A stretch of 63,723 nt of DNA from Deltaproteobacteria bacterium. Its GTDB lineage: Bacteria; Myxococcota_A; UBA9160; UBA4427. The stretch is from NCBI GenBank assembly GCA_002719955.1, contig PBFW01000017.1, positions 1 to 63,723 of the forward strand, read 5' to 3'. Made by a program: the position numbers and the translations under genes. Shown here one piece after another: positions 1 through 8,852 of this stretch (positions within the stretch are counted from its first letter, which is position 1; every line of letters begins with the position of its first letter). The notes beneath the pieces are model-generated. The model worked only from the letters and a program-made list of their open reading frames with translations, had not been told where the DNA came from and made no database searches.

Positions 1-117
1 CGCGCGTGCGGGCGCTTGGGCCGCGGGTGCTGGTGGGCGCGCGCGTGCGGGCGCTTGGGCCGTGGGCGCTGATGGGCGCGCGCGTGCGGGCGCTTGGGCC
101 GCGGGTGCTGGTGGGTG
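1..117 (+). repeat. Three tandem 39-bp repeats
   Basis: Three near-identical copies of a 39-bp unit begin at positions 1, 40 and 79. Each starts CGCGCGTGCGGGCGCTTGGG, and the copies differ at only a few bases. The period is a multiple of three, so the array reads as 13-residue protein repeats (about VRALGPRVLVGAR) in the overlapping gene. The array touches the window edge and may contain more copies upstream. Confidence 0.9.
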
Positions 118-359
118 CGGTCGTCGCGGGGGTTGTGTTGTCGCCCGCGATCGCGAGCGCGTGTGCGGTCTGTACGGCGGGGCGCGACGAGGAGAATCAA
201 CTCGCTTTCCTGCTTTCGACGCTGGGCATGTCGTTGATGCCGCTCATCGCGATCGGCACGCTCGTCTTCGTGCTCTGGCGCCGTATCCAGAAGCTCGAGG
301 TGGAGACCGAGACGGCGCGCACGGCGCCGCAGATCGATTCCCGACAGAGTCGCCTCTAA
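6..359 (+). CDS. Small membrane protein with 13-residue N-terminal repeats, possibly partial at the left edge
   Basis: The frame is open to the window edge, so the true start may lie outside. An ATG at 72 is an alternative start that would leave a normal signal-like N-terminus. The protein has three 13-residue repeats, then a hydrophobic stretch ending in an SAC-AVC pair of cysteines, which could be a signal peptide or a lipobox-like site. After that comes a charged segment (GRDEENQ), one clear transmembrane helix (about residues 70-91) and a short basic-acidic cytoplasmic tail. The layout suggests a small envelope protein with a single C-terminal anchor. I do not recognise a characterised family. 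The repeats look like a recent expansion of the signal or spacer region. Confidence 0.55.
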   Translation: MRALGPRVLVGARVRALGPWALMGARVRALGPRVLVGAVVAGVVLSPAIASACAVCTAGRDEENQLAFLLSTLGMSLMPLIAIGTLVFVLWRRIQKLEVETETARTAPQIDSRQSRL

Positions 360-469
360 CGGCGATCCTCCCCCGGGCCCGCCCCATCACCGCTGATTCC
401 GGTTCGCCGGCGTGGGGTCCGTCCGGCCGCGGCGAGCGCTTCGAGAAGCATTGCGGTGGGGTCGATTTC

Positions 470-787
470 TCAGTCAGCAGAAGGACCGTCGGGATCCTCG
501 TCGTGGCTCCGGTCCGGGTCGAGGATATGGAGGGCGAGCTCCGGGGAAGTGACGATACTCGCGCTTCCCAGTTCGAGGTCAAAAACGATCCTGGCCTCAC
601 CTCGCTCGAGCTGGCGGAAGACCTGGCAGACCTTGTCCTCGAGCGACCAGTTGCCGTGACCGTAATCCGTCCCCTCCCGCGTCACGTATTCTTCCACGAG
701 GCCGCGAAGCGCGCCGGGAGAGAGTTGCTCGGGGTCCAGATCCACACCCTCGGGCGAGGACTCTGGTGACTCTTGCTTTTCCTGCAT
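470..787 (-). CDS. UPF0270 / YheU-like protein
   Basis: The central 60 residues match the YheU (UPF0270) family closely. The segment contains LSPGALRGLVEEYVTREGTD and then a YGHGNWSLEDKV-type motif, followed by a VFRQLERGEARIVFD-type strand. E. coli YheU is about 72 residues; this copy is about 105 because of a Ser/Glu-rich N-terminal extension and an acidic tail. I chose the internal ATG at 787 because residues upstream of it look non-conserved. The family's function is unknown, and the protein is probably cytosolic. It sits alone between two oppositely oriented genes. Confidence 0.7.
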   Translation of the reverse strand: MQEKQESPESSPEGVDLDPEQLSPGALRGLVEEYVTREGTDYGHGNWSLEDKVCQVFRQLERGEARIVFDLELGSASIVTSPELALHILDPDRSHDEDPDGPSAD

Positions 788-1148
788 CACCGCCAGCGTA
801 GCCCGAATTCGTGAAGAACAACCGCGGTCCAAAGGCCCTGCGCCCGTGAACGGGACACTCCGTCACAGAGGGCTTATTACCTCGATTCTTGGGGGCTCTC
901 CTCTGATTCCCCCGCCACTCGATCGTTCTCCCCGGTCCATGCGAATCGCTGGGGGCGATGGGGCTCATCGAAAAGACACAGGATGGCCCTGGCCCCGGCG
1001 CCAAGGGCAGGCGTCGGATCGGATGCCGAGGACAGGGCGCCTCGACTCGGGTCCCGGCTTCGGGCCCGGGCGACCCCCCTTGCGGCGGACCGGCCTTCGC
1101 CGCCCGGCAGCCATTGCCTGTGGCATGATGAAACCTGGAGGCGCCGAC
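788..1148. other. Intergenic stretch without a supported gene
   Basis: About 360 bases lie between the divergent YheU-like gene and the amidase. Reading frames cross it on both strands, but none shows a recognisable domain or conserved start. It presumably holds the promoters for both neighbours. I see no clear terminator, riboswitch or RNA gene here. Confidence 0.5.
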
Positions 1149-2585
1149 ATGAATGCGGATGAGATCGCCTGGCTCGGGATCGACGAACTGCAACTCGCGA
1201 TCGCCCAGGCGGAGTTCGGTGCGAGGGAGGTGACCGAGGCCGCCCTCGCCCGCATCGATCGGCTCGATCCGACGCTGGCCGCCTTTTCGGCGCTCTGGCC
1301 CGAGCGCGCGCGGCAGGCGGCGGCGCGCCTCGATGCGGCCCAGAAATCTGGAGAGCCACTCGGGGCTTTGCAGGGTGTGCCGGTCGCGGTCAAGGATCTC
1401 TGTGATGTCGCGGGGGAGCCGACCCGCGCGGGAACGACCGCGTTAGGTGAACTCCCAGCGGTGGAAAACGCCGAAGTCGTCGATCGCCTCGAGGCCGCAG
1501 GCGCCGTAATCCTCGGGAAGGTCAAGATGACCGAGGGCGCCTTTGTGATGCACCATGAATCGGTCACGCCTCCCAAGAATCCCTGGAACGCCGATCGCTG
1601 GACGGGGATTTCTTCCAGCGGTTCGGGCGTCTCGGTCGCGGCGGGTCTCTGTACAGCGGCGCTCGGGACCGATACCGGCGGATCGATTCGCTACCCGTCC
1701 GCGGCCTGTGGGCTCACCGGTTTGAAACCGACACACGGGCGAGTCTCCCTACGTGGAGTCTATCCCCTGGCCGATTCGCTCGATCATATCGGGCCCATGA
1801 CGCGATCGGCGACGGACACGGCACGGATTTTCTCTGTGTTATGCGGATATGATCCACGAGACCCTTGGAGCCTCGCGCATAATCCTTCTGCAGCGACGGC
1901 GAGTGCGCTCCTGCGCAGCGTTCGCGGGACAAAGGTCGGCTTCGACGTGCGCTATTGCGAGGAGGGGGTCGATGCATCGATCAGTCGAGCCCTGCATGGA
2001 GTGCTCGATGTCCTGCGCGGGCTAGGGGTCGAGGTCGTCGAATTCAGCCTGCCCTCGATCGATGAGGCGATCGGTGTCTGGTTCTCTCTGGGTTCGGCGG
2101 AGATCGCCAATGCCCATGCGGACACCTACCCCAGCAAGAAGGATCAATACAGTGCGGCGTTGGCTCAGACGATCGAGACGGGGCGAGTCGTTTCGGGACG
2201 GGATGTCGCCCACGCCTGGAAGACGCGGATCGCCTTTACGCGACGTCTCGAAGGCTGCTTCGAGGCCGGGGGCGAAACCTGTCCCGCATCCGCCCCCGAA
2301 GGTCTCGATGCGATCCTCGCTCCGGTCATTCCCGGTCTCTTCGCGGCGGATACGAATCTCCTGGACGCCGATGCGGGGCCCGAGGTGGCTGCCTCCGTTC
2401 GCTTCACGTCGCCCTTCAACCTGTCGGGCTCCCCGTCCCTGACGATGCCGGGTGGCTTCGATGTCGAGGGCGCTCCCATTGGATTCCAACTCGTGGGAGC
2501 ACATCGCGCCGAGTCGAAGCTTCTCGCGATCGGCGCCGCCTACCAGGCGGCGACAGACTATCACTCGCGTCGCCCCAGCCTGTGA
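1149..2585 (+). CDS. Amidase-signature-family hydrolase
   Basis: This is a hydrolase of amide or carbamoyl bonds from the amidase signature family, with a Ser-cisSer-Lys triad. The catalytic lysine lies in AVKDLCDVAG (near residue 82). The Gly/Ser-rich signature SSSGSGVSVAAG begins near residue 157 and is followed by GTDTGGSIRYPSA, which carries the nucleophile serine near residue 180. The length of 478 residues is normal for the family. The start at 1149 is preceded at about 8 bases by a CTGGAG ribosome-binding site; the frame is open further upstream but without conserved sequence. It resembles stand-alone amidases more than GatA, because no gatB or gatC is nearby and the C-terminal half is divergent. 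The substrate cannot be predicted. Confidence 0.88.
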   Translation: MNADEIAWLGIDELQLAIAQAEFGAREVTEAALARIDRLDPTLAAFSALWPERARQAAARLDAAQKSGEPLGALQGVPVAVKDLCDVAGEPTRAGTTALGELPAVENAEVVDRLEAAGAVILGKVKMTEGAFVMHHESVTPPKNPWNADRWTGISSSGSGVSVAAGLCTAALGTDTGGSIRYPSAACGLTGLKPTHGRVSLRGVYPLADSLDHIGPMTRSATDTARIFSVLCGYDPRDPWSLAHNPSAATASALLRSVRGTKVGFDVRYCEEGVDASISRALHGVLDVLRGLGVEVVEFSLPSIDEAIGVWFSLGSAEIANAHADTYPSKKDQYSAALAQTIETGRVVSGRDVAHAWKTRIAFTRRLEGCFEAGGETCPASAPEGLDAILAPVIPGLFAADTNLLDADAGPEVAASVRFTSPFNLSGSPSLTMPGGFDVEGAPIGFQLVGAHRAESKLLAIGAAYQAATDYHSRRPSL

Positions 2586-2627
2586 GACAGGGCGGCGGGG
2601 TACGAGGCAGCGACACGGGCATGTCTA

Positions 2628-3335
2628 TTAGCGTTGTAATATCTTCTGCGCCTGGTCTGTGATCGATCTCGCCGTTTCTTCGTCGGGCTCGGCTTCGAGC
2701 GCGCGCAGTGGTGTCGGCACGTTCAATCCGCGCGCGCAGCCTGGCCGAGCTTCGAGTTTCGCCATCCAGGCTTCCAGCCGGTCTAGGCCCTCGGTGGGCA
2801 CACCGGACCAGCCGTGGAGCCGAACCCAGCACCAATTTGCAATATCGGCGATCGAGAATTCATCCCCGGCCAACCACTCGCTTTCGGAGAGTCGTCGCTC
2901 GAGGACTTCGAAGAGGCGGCGGGACTCATTCTGGTAGCGGTCGATCGCGGGCTGGATCTTCTCGGGAAAATAGCGATAGAACACGTTCGCCTGACCCATC
3001 ATCGGGCCGACCCCGCCCATCTGAAACATCAGCCATTGGGTCGCCCGCGAACGTCCAGCCGTGTCCTCGGGGATCAACTTGCCGGCCTTGTCGGCGAGAT
3101 AGAGCATGATCGCTCCCGACTCGAAGATGGCGAGCCCTTTGCCATCGGCCGTCTCGACGTCGTGGTCGACGATTGCGGGAATCCGTCCATTCGGACAGAT
3201 CTCGAGATACCAGTCCTGCTTCTGCTCGTTCTCGCCCATATCGATCGCCTGAGCCTCATAAGGGATCTCGAGTTCTTCCAGCGTGCAGGAAGCCTTCCAG
3301 CCGTTGGGAGTCGGGGAGGTATAGAGCGTGATCAT
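2628..3335 (-). CDS. Glutathione S-transferase, YfcG/Ure2-like (copy 1)
   Basis: This 235-residue GST has a thioredoxin-fold N-terminal domain opening [17 protein letters not shown], with the TPNG-K active-site loop typical of YfcG/GstB (nu-class) proteins that often act as disulfide-bond reductases. The glutathione-binding SNAIL-like motif is [12 protein letters not shown]. The C-terminal helical domain contains the highly conserved block [19 protein letters not shown], followed by [12 protein letters not shown]. The start at 3335 gives the standard N-terminus. It is divergent from the LLM oxidoreductase at 3414, 78 bases away, so the two may share a control region. A close paralogue lies at 26254, also next to an LLM gene. 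Confidence 0.9.
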   Translation of the reverse strand: MITLYTSPTPNGWKASCTLEELEIPYEAQAIDMGENEQKQDWYLEICPNGRIPAIVDHDVETADGKGLAIFESGAIMLYLADKAGKLIPEDTAGRSRATQWLMFQMGGVGPMMGQANVFYRYFPEKIQPAIDRYQNESRRLFEVLERRLSESEWLAGDEFSIADIANWCWVRLHGWSGVPTEGLDRLEAWMAKLEARPGCARGLNVPTPLRALEAEPDEETARSITDQAQKILQR

Positions 3336-3413
3336 CGGGGTCCTCTCGCGGGGAGCGGTCGAGTGGAGTTCGACGCTTGCTCGTATCCTAATGGAGATGG
3401 CTAGACTCCCGCC

Positions 3414-4421
3414 ATGAAAGTCGATGCTCCGCTCTATTCGTTCGATGCGCCCGAAGAAGAAGTCCGCCGCCTCGAGGCGAAGGGCTATGCCGGCGCATTT
3501 ACCTACGAAGGCCCACACGATCCCTTCTTTCCGCTTCTGCTCGCGGCGCGGGCCAGCCAGAAGATCGATCTCTATACGGCGGTGGCGATCGGGTTCGCGC
3601 GGAATCCGATGATCCTGGCAAATATCGGCTGGGATCTACAGGCGCTTTCGAAGGGGCGTTTTCTGCTCGGACTCGGGACCCAGATCAAGCCGCATATCGA
3701 GAAGCGCTTCGGGATGCCCTGGTCGAAGCCCGCTGCACGCATGAGGGAGATGGTGCTCGCGATCAAGGAGATCTGGCGCTGCTGGGAGACGAATGAACGT
3801 CTCGACTACCGTGGTGAGGTCTACCAGCACACGCTGATGACGCCGATGTTCAATCCCGGTCAGGCCGAGTTCGGTTTGCCGCCGATTTTTCTTGCGGGCG
3901 TGGGGCCGCGTATGACCGAGGTCTGCGGCGAGGTCGCCGATGGTTTCTTCGTTCATCCCTTCAGTACAGCGAAATCGTTCGGCGAGCTAACGCTCCCGGC
4001 CCTCGATCGCGGACTCGAGGCGGTCGGACGCGCCGCGTCGGCCCTCGAGATCTCACTCCAGGTGATGGTCTGCACGGGAGCCGATGACGAGGAGATCGAA
4101 CACAGCCGCGAGGCGACCAAAACGCAGGTGGCGTTCTACGGGTCGACGCCGGCCTATCGCCCCGTTCTCGAGTGCCACGGTTGGGGAGATCTCCAACCCG
4201 AGCTGAATGCGATGACCAAGCAAGGGAAATGGGGCGAGATGAATGCCCTGATCAGCGACGAGCTCTTGGAGGAGATCGCGGTCTGTGCGCCGATCGGTGA
4301 AGTGGCCGAGCGGGTCCGCGAGCGCTGCCAGGCGCGGGCGGATCGCGTGAGCCTGGTCGCTCATTGGACCCGGGATCCGGATATGTGGGATGATGTGATC
4401 CGCGACTTGGGTGTGGGATAG
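3414..4421 (+). CDS. LLM-class F420-dependent oxidoreductase (TIGR03617-like)
   Basis: This is a 335-residue TIM-barrel oxidoreductase of the luciferase-like monooxygenase superfamily. Visible features are the first-strand [39 protein letters not shown], the [20 protein letters not shown] region and the cofactor-binding [20 protein letters not shown]. This pattern is that of TIGR03617, whose members are predicted to use coenzyme F420 rather than flavin. The natural substrate is unknown. The next gene, an F420-type reductase, begins only about 40 bases downstream on the same strand, which supports an F420 role and an operon. Confidence 0.85.
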   Translation: MKVDAPLYSFDAPEEEVRRLEAKGYAGAFTYEGPHDPFFPLLLAARASQKIDLYTAVAIGFARNPMILANIGWDLQALSKGRFLLGLGTQIKPHIEKRFGMPWSKPAARMREMVLAIKEIWRCWETNERLDYRGEVYQHTLMTPMFNPGQAEFGLPPIFLAGVGPRMTEVCGEVADGFFVHPFSTAKSFGELTLPALDRGLEAVGRAASALEISLQVMVCTGADDEEIEHSREATKTQVAFYGSTPAYRPVLECHGWGDLQPELNAMTKQGKWGEMNALISDELLEEIAVCAPIGEVAERVRERCQARADRVSLVAHWTRDPDMWDDVIRDLGVG

Positions 4422-4464
4422 TGTCAGCGATGTGGCTTCACGTGGCTCGGGGCCGAGGGATGAG

Positions 4465-4911
4465 ATGGTGATCAAGCGAAATTTCTGGGTCGAGCTCTTC
4501 TGGCGGTGGCACCCGAAGATCTATCGATGGTCTGGAGGGCGGATCGGCGGGAAGCTTGCGGGACTGCCTGTTCTCTTGATCGAGACGGTTGGTCGCAAGT
4601 CCGGTGAACGCCGCGAGACCGCGCTTACCTATCTGCCCTACCCCTATCCCGGTGGCGATCATTATGTCGTGATCGCCTCGCTTCTCGGCGAGCCCAAACA
4701 TCCCGCCTGGTACCTGAATCTGCAGGCGGACCCCAAGATTGCGGTCATCGTCGGCCCGAGTCGGATTGCGGTCGAAGCTCGGGATGCAGAGGGAGAGGAG
4801 CGGGAAGGGATCTGGAACGATCTGGTCTCGATTTCACCCGATTATTCGGCGTATCGGAATCTGACGGGTCGGCGCATTCCGGTCGTGGTGTTGCGGCGAC
4901 GGAGTCGTTAG
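4465..4911 (+). CDS. Nitroreductase / deazaflavin (F420)-dependent oxidoreductase, Ddn-like
   Basis: A 148-residue split-barrel protein of the DUF385 / Ddn family, which binds F420 and reduces nitro-compounds or quinones in mycobacteria. The conserved LLIETVGRKSGERRETALTY strand is present, as is the PAWYLNLQADPKIAV motif and a C-terminal VVVLRRR strand. The ATG at 4465 follows a GAGGGA site; an earlier in-frame ATG at 4411 would overlap the end of the preceding LLM gene by 11 bases and is a possible alternative. Its position behind an F420-type LLM gene makes a shared cofactor likely. Confidence 0.82.
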   Translation: MVIKRNFWVELFWRWHPKIYRWSGGRIGGKLAGLPVLLIETVGRKSGERRETALTYLPYPYPGGDHYVVIASLLGEPKHPAWYLNLQADPKIAVIVGPSRIAVEARDAEGEEREGIWNDLVSISPDYSAYRNLTGRRIPVVVLRRRSR

Positions 4912-5215
4912 GTCGACGCTTCTGAAAAATCGCCGCGTGCCGAGATCGCTGTGCGTTGGGGCTTGCTGGCGGGAGCGAGGTCGTTGCCGTTCACCATAGC
5001 GGCCCGATGATTCACGTCTTCGAGGACAGCCAGGCCAAACTCGACGAAGATGGGTTGACTATCGGTGCACCGCAGATCCGGTTCGAGGGCCTGGCCGAAG
5101 CCGCCATCCGGATTCTGGGAGGCCCGAAGGGCGTGCCCGACGGATTCGGTGGAGGCCCGTTCGAAGCGCGCCTGAAAGGTCCCTCAGCGCGCAGTGCGAC
5201 ATTCATGATTCTTCG
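4912..5215. other. Intergenic stretch, no supported gene
   Basis: About 300 bases between the Ddn-like gene and the broken membrane-protein gene. A forward frame across 4956-5312 contains a moderately protein-like segment (IHVFEDSQAKLDEDGLTIG), but it has no recognised family and runs antisense into the pseudogene. It could be a fragment of an eroded gene. Confidence 0.4.
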
Positions 5216-5680
5216 TTATTCGACGTTGTCGCTCATCAGGATGAGCGAAAAGACGGCCGCGCCCGAGGCGAAGAACCAGGTCAAGCCCCCGAATAGGATG
5301 GCGAACGTGTGAGAGGGGAACACGCCGAGGGCATTCCCATCTGGCGATCCCGTTGGCCGCCGAGATGCTGTAGATGAACACTGCCATCCACTTGGGTGGC
5401 TTCCCGGGTGTCGTGAGCGGACCAAGGCTGGCACCAGGAGTCCGAACCACGTGAGGGCAATCGCGACCATCAGAAGACTCCCGATTCGCCAGACAACCGA
5501 GGAGCTGATGCCGAAGTGGAGCCCGGCGACGCACACCACCGGGATGATGGCTGCTCAGAAGGCAACGAGGAGAATCGTCGCCAAGAGAGGTTGGGAAAGG
5601 CCGAGCCCGCCCGCACCCCGGCTCTTCTTCCAGGCCCCCGCTTCGAATCCACGTCCCCCGAAGTAGGCTGGTTGGGAGAT
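5216..5680 (-). pseudogene. Interrupted small membrane protein gene
   Basis: Three hydrophobic segments in different frames line up on the minus strand. The first, SQPLLATILLVAF, ends in a TGA at 5555-5557. It continues in the same frame as AAIIPVVCVAGLHFGI and a helix around VWRIGSLLMVAIALTWFGLL. Another helix (KWMAVFIYSISAANGIARW) is in a second frame, and the last helix (HTFAILFGGLTWFFASGAAV) returns to the first. One stop and two compensating frameshifts in about 450 bases point to a decayed gene or sequencing errors. The product would have been a membrane protein with about four helices and no recognised family. The 5' end is uncertain. Confidence 0.55.
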
Positions 5681-5752
5681 CCCCCCCGCCGTTCCAGCCT
5701 TCCGATCCTGCTAGGATCGTTTTTCCCTTCACCCCGCCCAGGAGGCTTTGCA

Positions 5753-6982
5753 GTGCTCACGCCGATGTCCGAACGCGCTCCCCGACCCGATTGGGTTCGT
5801 CGGATCAACGTGATGGCCGATGCTGTCGGGGGCGCCGAGCATCTCGTCTCTCTCGATGTCGAAGAGCTCGTCCGGCTCGCGAAGTCGATCACGAACCTCT
5901 CGGATTTCGGGGATTTCGATGGCGATTGGCGCGGGCGGTTGGATGCGATGGTCGAGGCGATCGAGGGCGAGGCGAACCTTTCGGTCATCGGCCGCCTTCA
6001 GACGCGTCAGGAAATCTTACGTTGTTTACAGACGCGGCTTTTCATGACGAAGAAGCTGGCTGATGATCCGGCGATCCTCGACGAGAAGATCGAGGCGCCG
6101 ATCATCGTGACGGGGCAGGCGCGCTCGGGGACGTCGATTCTTTTCGAGTTATTGGCCCTCGATCCCGACGCGCGGAGTATTGCGGCCTGGGAAGCGACGA
6201 ACCCCGTTCCCCAGATCGAGGATATTTCGCGGTTGATGGAACGGACGGAATGCGAACAGGAATTCTGGAGCGATATCCAACCCGAGTATGCGATGGTGCA
6301 TGAAAATCGATCGGACCTGCCGGTCGAATGCATCACCGCGATGATGCCCTCTTTCGCGAGTTTCCAGTGGTGGATCGAGAGTTTTCTTCCGAGCTGGATG
6401 CCGGATTTCGTGGCGGCGCTCCAATTTCACACGGTCTACCTGAAAATTCTTCAATACCAGCAACCGAAGCGGACCTGGGTGCTCAAGACGCCGGTCTATC
6501 TGCCGGTGCTCGACCTCGTGTTTCAGTTCTTCCCCGACGCCTGGATCCTGCTGACCCATCGCGACCCCCTCAAGACATTGCCGTCCGGGATGTCGACGCT
6601 CGCTTCGGTGCGCTGGCAGCGCAGCGACACGGTCGATCTCGAGCGGCTGACCGAGGGGGCGGCGACCAGCTACGACCTGATGGTGCACGTGAAACAGCGC
6701 CGCGACGCGGGGGATTTTCCAGACCGAATCGCGGACGTCCATTTTGTCGACCAAGTGCGCGATCCGGTCGCGGGGATTCGAGCCGCCTACGGGAAGATGG
6801 GGCGCTCCTTTGGCGATGTCCACGCGAAACGGATCCGGGCCTATCTCGATGAGAAACCGAAGGGAAAATTCGGTTCGCACGAATACGACCCGGAAGACTG
6901 GGGCTTCAGCCGCGCGGAGATTCGCGAGAAGACGAGGGCCTATCTCGAGGCCTATGGTGTCGAACGTGAAGATGGTGATTGA
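5753..6982 (+). CDS. Sulfotransferase family protein (Sulfotransfer_3 type)
   Basis: A 409-residue PAPS-dependent sulfotransferase-like protein. The 5'-phosphosulfate loop is PIIVTGQARSGTSILFELLA (about residues 117-136). The 3'-phosphate-binding segment is WILLTHRDPLKTLPSGMSTL. The long N-terminal region is typical of the bacterial Sulfotransfer_3 group that is abundant in marine and soil Gram-negative lineages. A strong AGGAGG at 5740-5745 sits 7 bases before a GTG at 5753, which decides the start over the ATG at 5765. The acceptor could be a lipid, sterol or other hydroxylated compound; the sequence does not say. The gene stands alone. Confidence 0.85.
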   Translation: MLTPMSERAPRPDWVRRINVMADAVGGAEHLVSLDVEELVRLAKSITNLSDFGDFDGDWRGRLDAMVEAIEGEANLSVIGRLQTRQEILRCLQTRLFMTKKLADDPAILDEKIEAPIIVTGQARSGTSILFELLALDPDARSIAAWEATNPVPQIEDISRLMERTECEQEFWSDIQPEYAMVHENRSDLPVECITAMMPSFASFQWWIESFLPSWMPDFVAALQFHTVYLKILQYQQPKRTWVLKTPVYLPVLDLVFQFFPDAWILLTHRDPLKTLPSGMSTLASVRWQRSDTVDLERLTEGAATSYDLMVHVKQRRDAGDFPDRIADVHFVDQVRDPVAGIRAAYGKMGRSFGDVHAKRIRAYLDEKPKGKFGSHEYDPEDWGFSRAEIREKTRAYLEAYGVEREDGD

Positions 6983-7025
6983 ATAGCGGGTCGGGAGCCG
7001 GTTCGCGCGCGGGGGTTCGCGCCCT

Positions 7026-8000
7026 TCATCGCTGCTTCAATTCTTCCATGGCTTCGGGAATGCCCGTCCCCATGATGGCTCCGGCCGGGGCGATCTTCTC
7101 GATCCTTCCGAGCAGGGCCCGATCCATCTGTGTACCGATGGCTTCGAGATTTGCGCGGACCCGGGCGGCTCGACGGGTCCCGAAGAGCGGAACGGCGCCT
7201 TGCTCGAGGACCCAGGCGAGCGCGAGTTGGCTGGGTTCGAGTTCGTGTTCCTTCGCGAGGCGGACGAAGGAGTCGACCACGACGAGATTATGTTCGAGGT
7301 TGGTGGCTTCGAGCTGCGGCGAATGGCGGCGCATATCCCGCTCACCGAGATCCTCGGCATTGCGCAGCGTTCCCGTCAGCAGACCTCGACCGAGCGGGCT
7401 GAATGCCACGAAAGTCGTGCCGAGTTCCTGGCAAGTCTCGAGGACGCCGTCTTCGGGGGCGCGCTGGAAAACAGAATACTCGGATTGCAGTGCCGCGATC
7501 GGTGATTCTTTGGACGCGCGCCGCAGGGTCTCCGAGTTCACCTCCGAAAGGCCCAGGTGCCGAACCTTCCCCTCGTCGACGAATCGGGCCATCGTGCCGA
7601 CCGTTTCCTCGATGGGGACTTCGGGATCGAGGCGGTGGAGATAATAGAGGTCGACGGTCTCGATCCCGAGCCGGTCGAGGCTGCCCTCGATCGCGCGACG
7701 CGCATTCTCGGGACGGCCGTTGGCGCGCATGGCGCCGTCGGCGAATTCGAGTCCGAACTTGCTGGCGACGACGACCTCGTGCCGGCGTTTCTGGAGGATT
7801 TCGGAGAAGAGCCGCTCGTTATGGCCCATCCCGTAGACCTCGGCGGTGTCGAGGAGATTGATTCCAGCATCGATCGCGGCGTGGATCGTGTCCAGGGATT
7901 CTGCGTCGTCGCTCGGCCCGTAGGTCTGTGAGAGCCCCATCAAACCATATGCGACCACCGAGATATCCGGCCCGGACCGACCCAGGCGACGAAACTTCAT
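7026..8000 (-). CDS. Aldo/keto reductase
   Basis: A 324-residue NAD(P)H-dependent (beta/alpha)8-barrel carbonyl reductase. The catalytic tetrad can be read: Asp in INLLDTAEVYGMGHNE, Tyr in the same motif, Lys in VVVASKFGLEF and His in LYYLHRLDPEVP. The C-terminal cofactor-binding region has PLFGTRRAARVRANLEA. It is most like the YakC / AKR13 group, which reduces a broad range of aldehydes and ketones. The start gives the standard MKFRRLGRSGPDISVV opening. The gene is convergent with the sulfotransferase. Confidence 0.92.
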   Translation of the reverse strand: MKFRRLGRSGPDISVVAYGLMGLSQTYGPSDDAESLDTIHAAIDAGINLLDTAEVYGMGHNERLFSEILQKRRHEVVVASKFGLEFADGAMRANGRPENARRAIEGSLDRLGIETVDLYYLHRLDPEVPIEETVGTMARFVDEGKVRHLGLSEVNSETLRRASKESPIAALQSEYSVFQRAPEDGVLETCQELGTTFVAFSPLGRGLLTGTLRNAEDLGERDMRRHSPQLEATNLEHNLVVVDSFVRLAKEHELEPSQLALAWVLEQGAVPLFGTRRAARVRANLEAIGTQMDRALLGRIEKIAPAGAIMGTGIPEAMEELKQR

Positions 8001-8028
8001 CGTGGAAGATTCCTTTCGGCCATTGGGC

Positions 8029-8757
8029 TCAGGAGTCGAACTCCTCCTCCGGCGCCTCCTTGGCCCACCGCCACTCGAAGACGAAGGTGGTTACATAGCG
8101 ACTGCCGGGCATCAGGGCCGCTGCCTCCTTCTTCTTGGGCTGGCCCGAGGCGATTGCTTCGATGGTCCAGGTCGCGAGCAAGGGGTGGGGCATCTCGAGA
8201 ACCCGGATCTTCGTGGGCTTGTCGTTGCCTCCGATTTCGAAGGAGATGACCACGCGCCCCACGATCTTCGAGCGCTGGGCGTAGGGCGAGAAACGGGGGA
8301 GCGGGAATTCCAGCCAGGTCGGGGGGCGACTGAAGGCGCCCGCGCGGAAGGTTCTGACCCTGAAGATCGAGGTGCCATCAGCGTTGGGCAAGGCCATGGG
8401 TTCGTCGGAATAGAAGTCGGTCGCGAGTCGGCGATGGGCGGCGGCGATTTCCACGAGGCCGAGCTTCTTGTAGCAGCGAACTCGGGCGAGGGTGGATTCG
8501 CGCGCGTAGCGTCCGATGTCCATTCGGGCTTGAGCGCGGTCGAGAGAGTCGAGAGCCGCGTCACACTGGCCGCGTCCGGTCTGGGTGCGGGCGTTCTCGA
8601 GGGCGAAGATGCGTTCCCGTTCGCGGGTGGCCTCCCAGAAGGTGCTGCAGCCGGCTTGAGTGAGAGCGAAGAAGAGGATCAACGCGATCTGGATCGATCG
8701 GGGGATCGGGCCGACGGAGTGGTTGTCGGGAGTCGGGGCGGTCGCGGGCTGCATCAT
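8029..8757 (-). CDS. Lipoprotein with TonB-like C-terminal domain
   Basis: A 242-residue protein with a lipoprotein signal: a hydrophobic run (IQIALILFFALT) ending QAGCSTF, with the lipidated cysteine near residue 37. A helical region follows that looks repeat-like (CDAALDSLDRAQARM, CYKKLGLVEIAAAHRRLATD). The last about 90 residues, including RSKIVGRVVISFEIGGN and PHPLLATWTIEAIASGQP, resemble the TonB C-terminal fold. No exbB or exbD and no receptor gene is nearby, so it may be an outer-membrane-anchored protein using a TonB-type fold for protein contacts. The MM start at 8757 was chosen because it precedes the signal peptide. Confidence 0.65.
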   Translation of the reverse strand: MMQPATAPTPDNHSVGPIPRSIQIALILFFALTQAGCSTFWEATRERERIFALENARTQTGRGQCDAALDSLDRAQARMDIGRYARESTLARVRCYKKLGLVEIAAAHRRLATDFYSDEPMALPNADGTSIFRVRTFRAGAFSRPPTWLEFPLPRFSPYAQRSKIVGRVVISFEIGGNDKPTKIRVLEMPHPLLATWTIEAIASGQPKKKEAAALMPGSRYVTTFVFEWRWAKEAPEEEFDS

Positions 8758-8852
8758 GGTTCCTCCGATCGGGATGCCGATCTCGTGAGCAGGGCGAGAG
8801 CATAATCCCTTCGCGGCGATTTCGGTCGTTCGCCGTCTGAGGCTGCGTCGAT

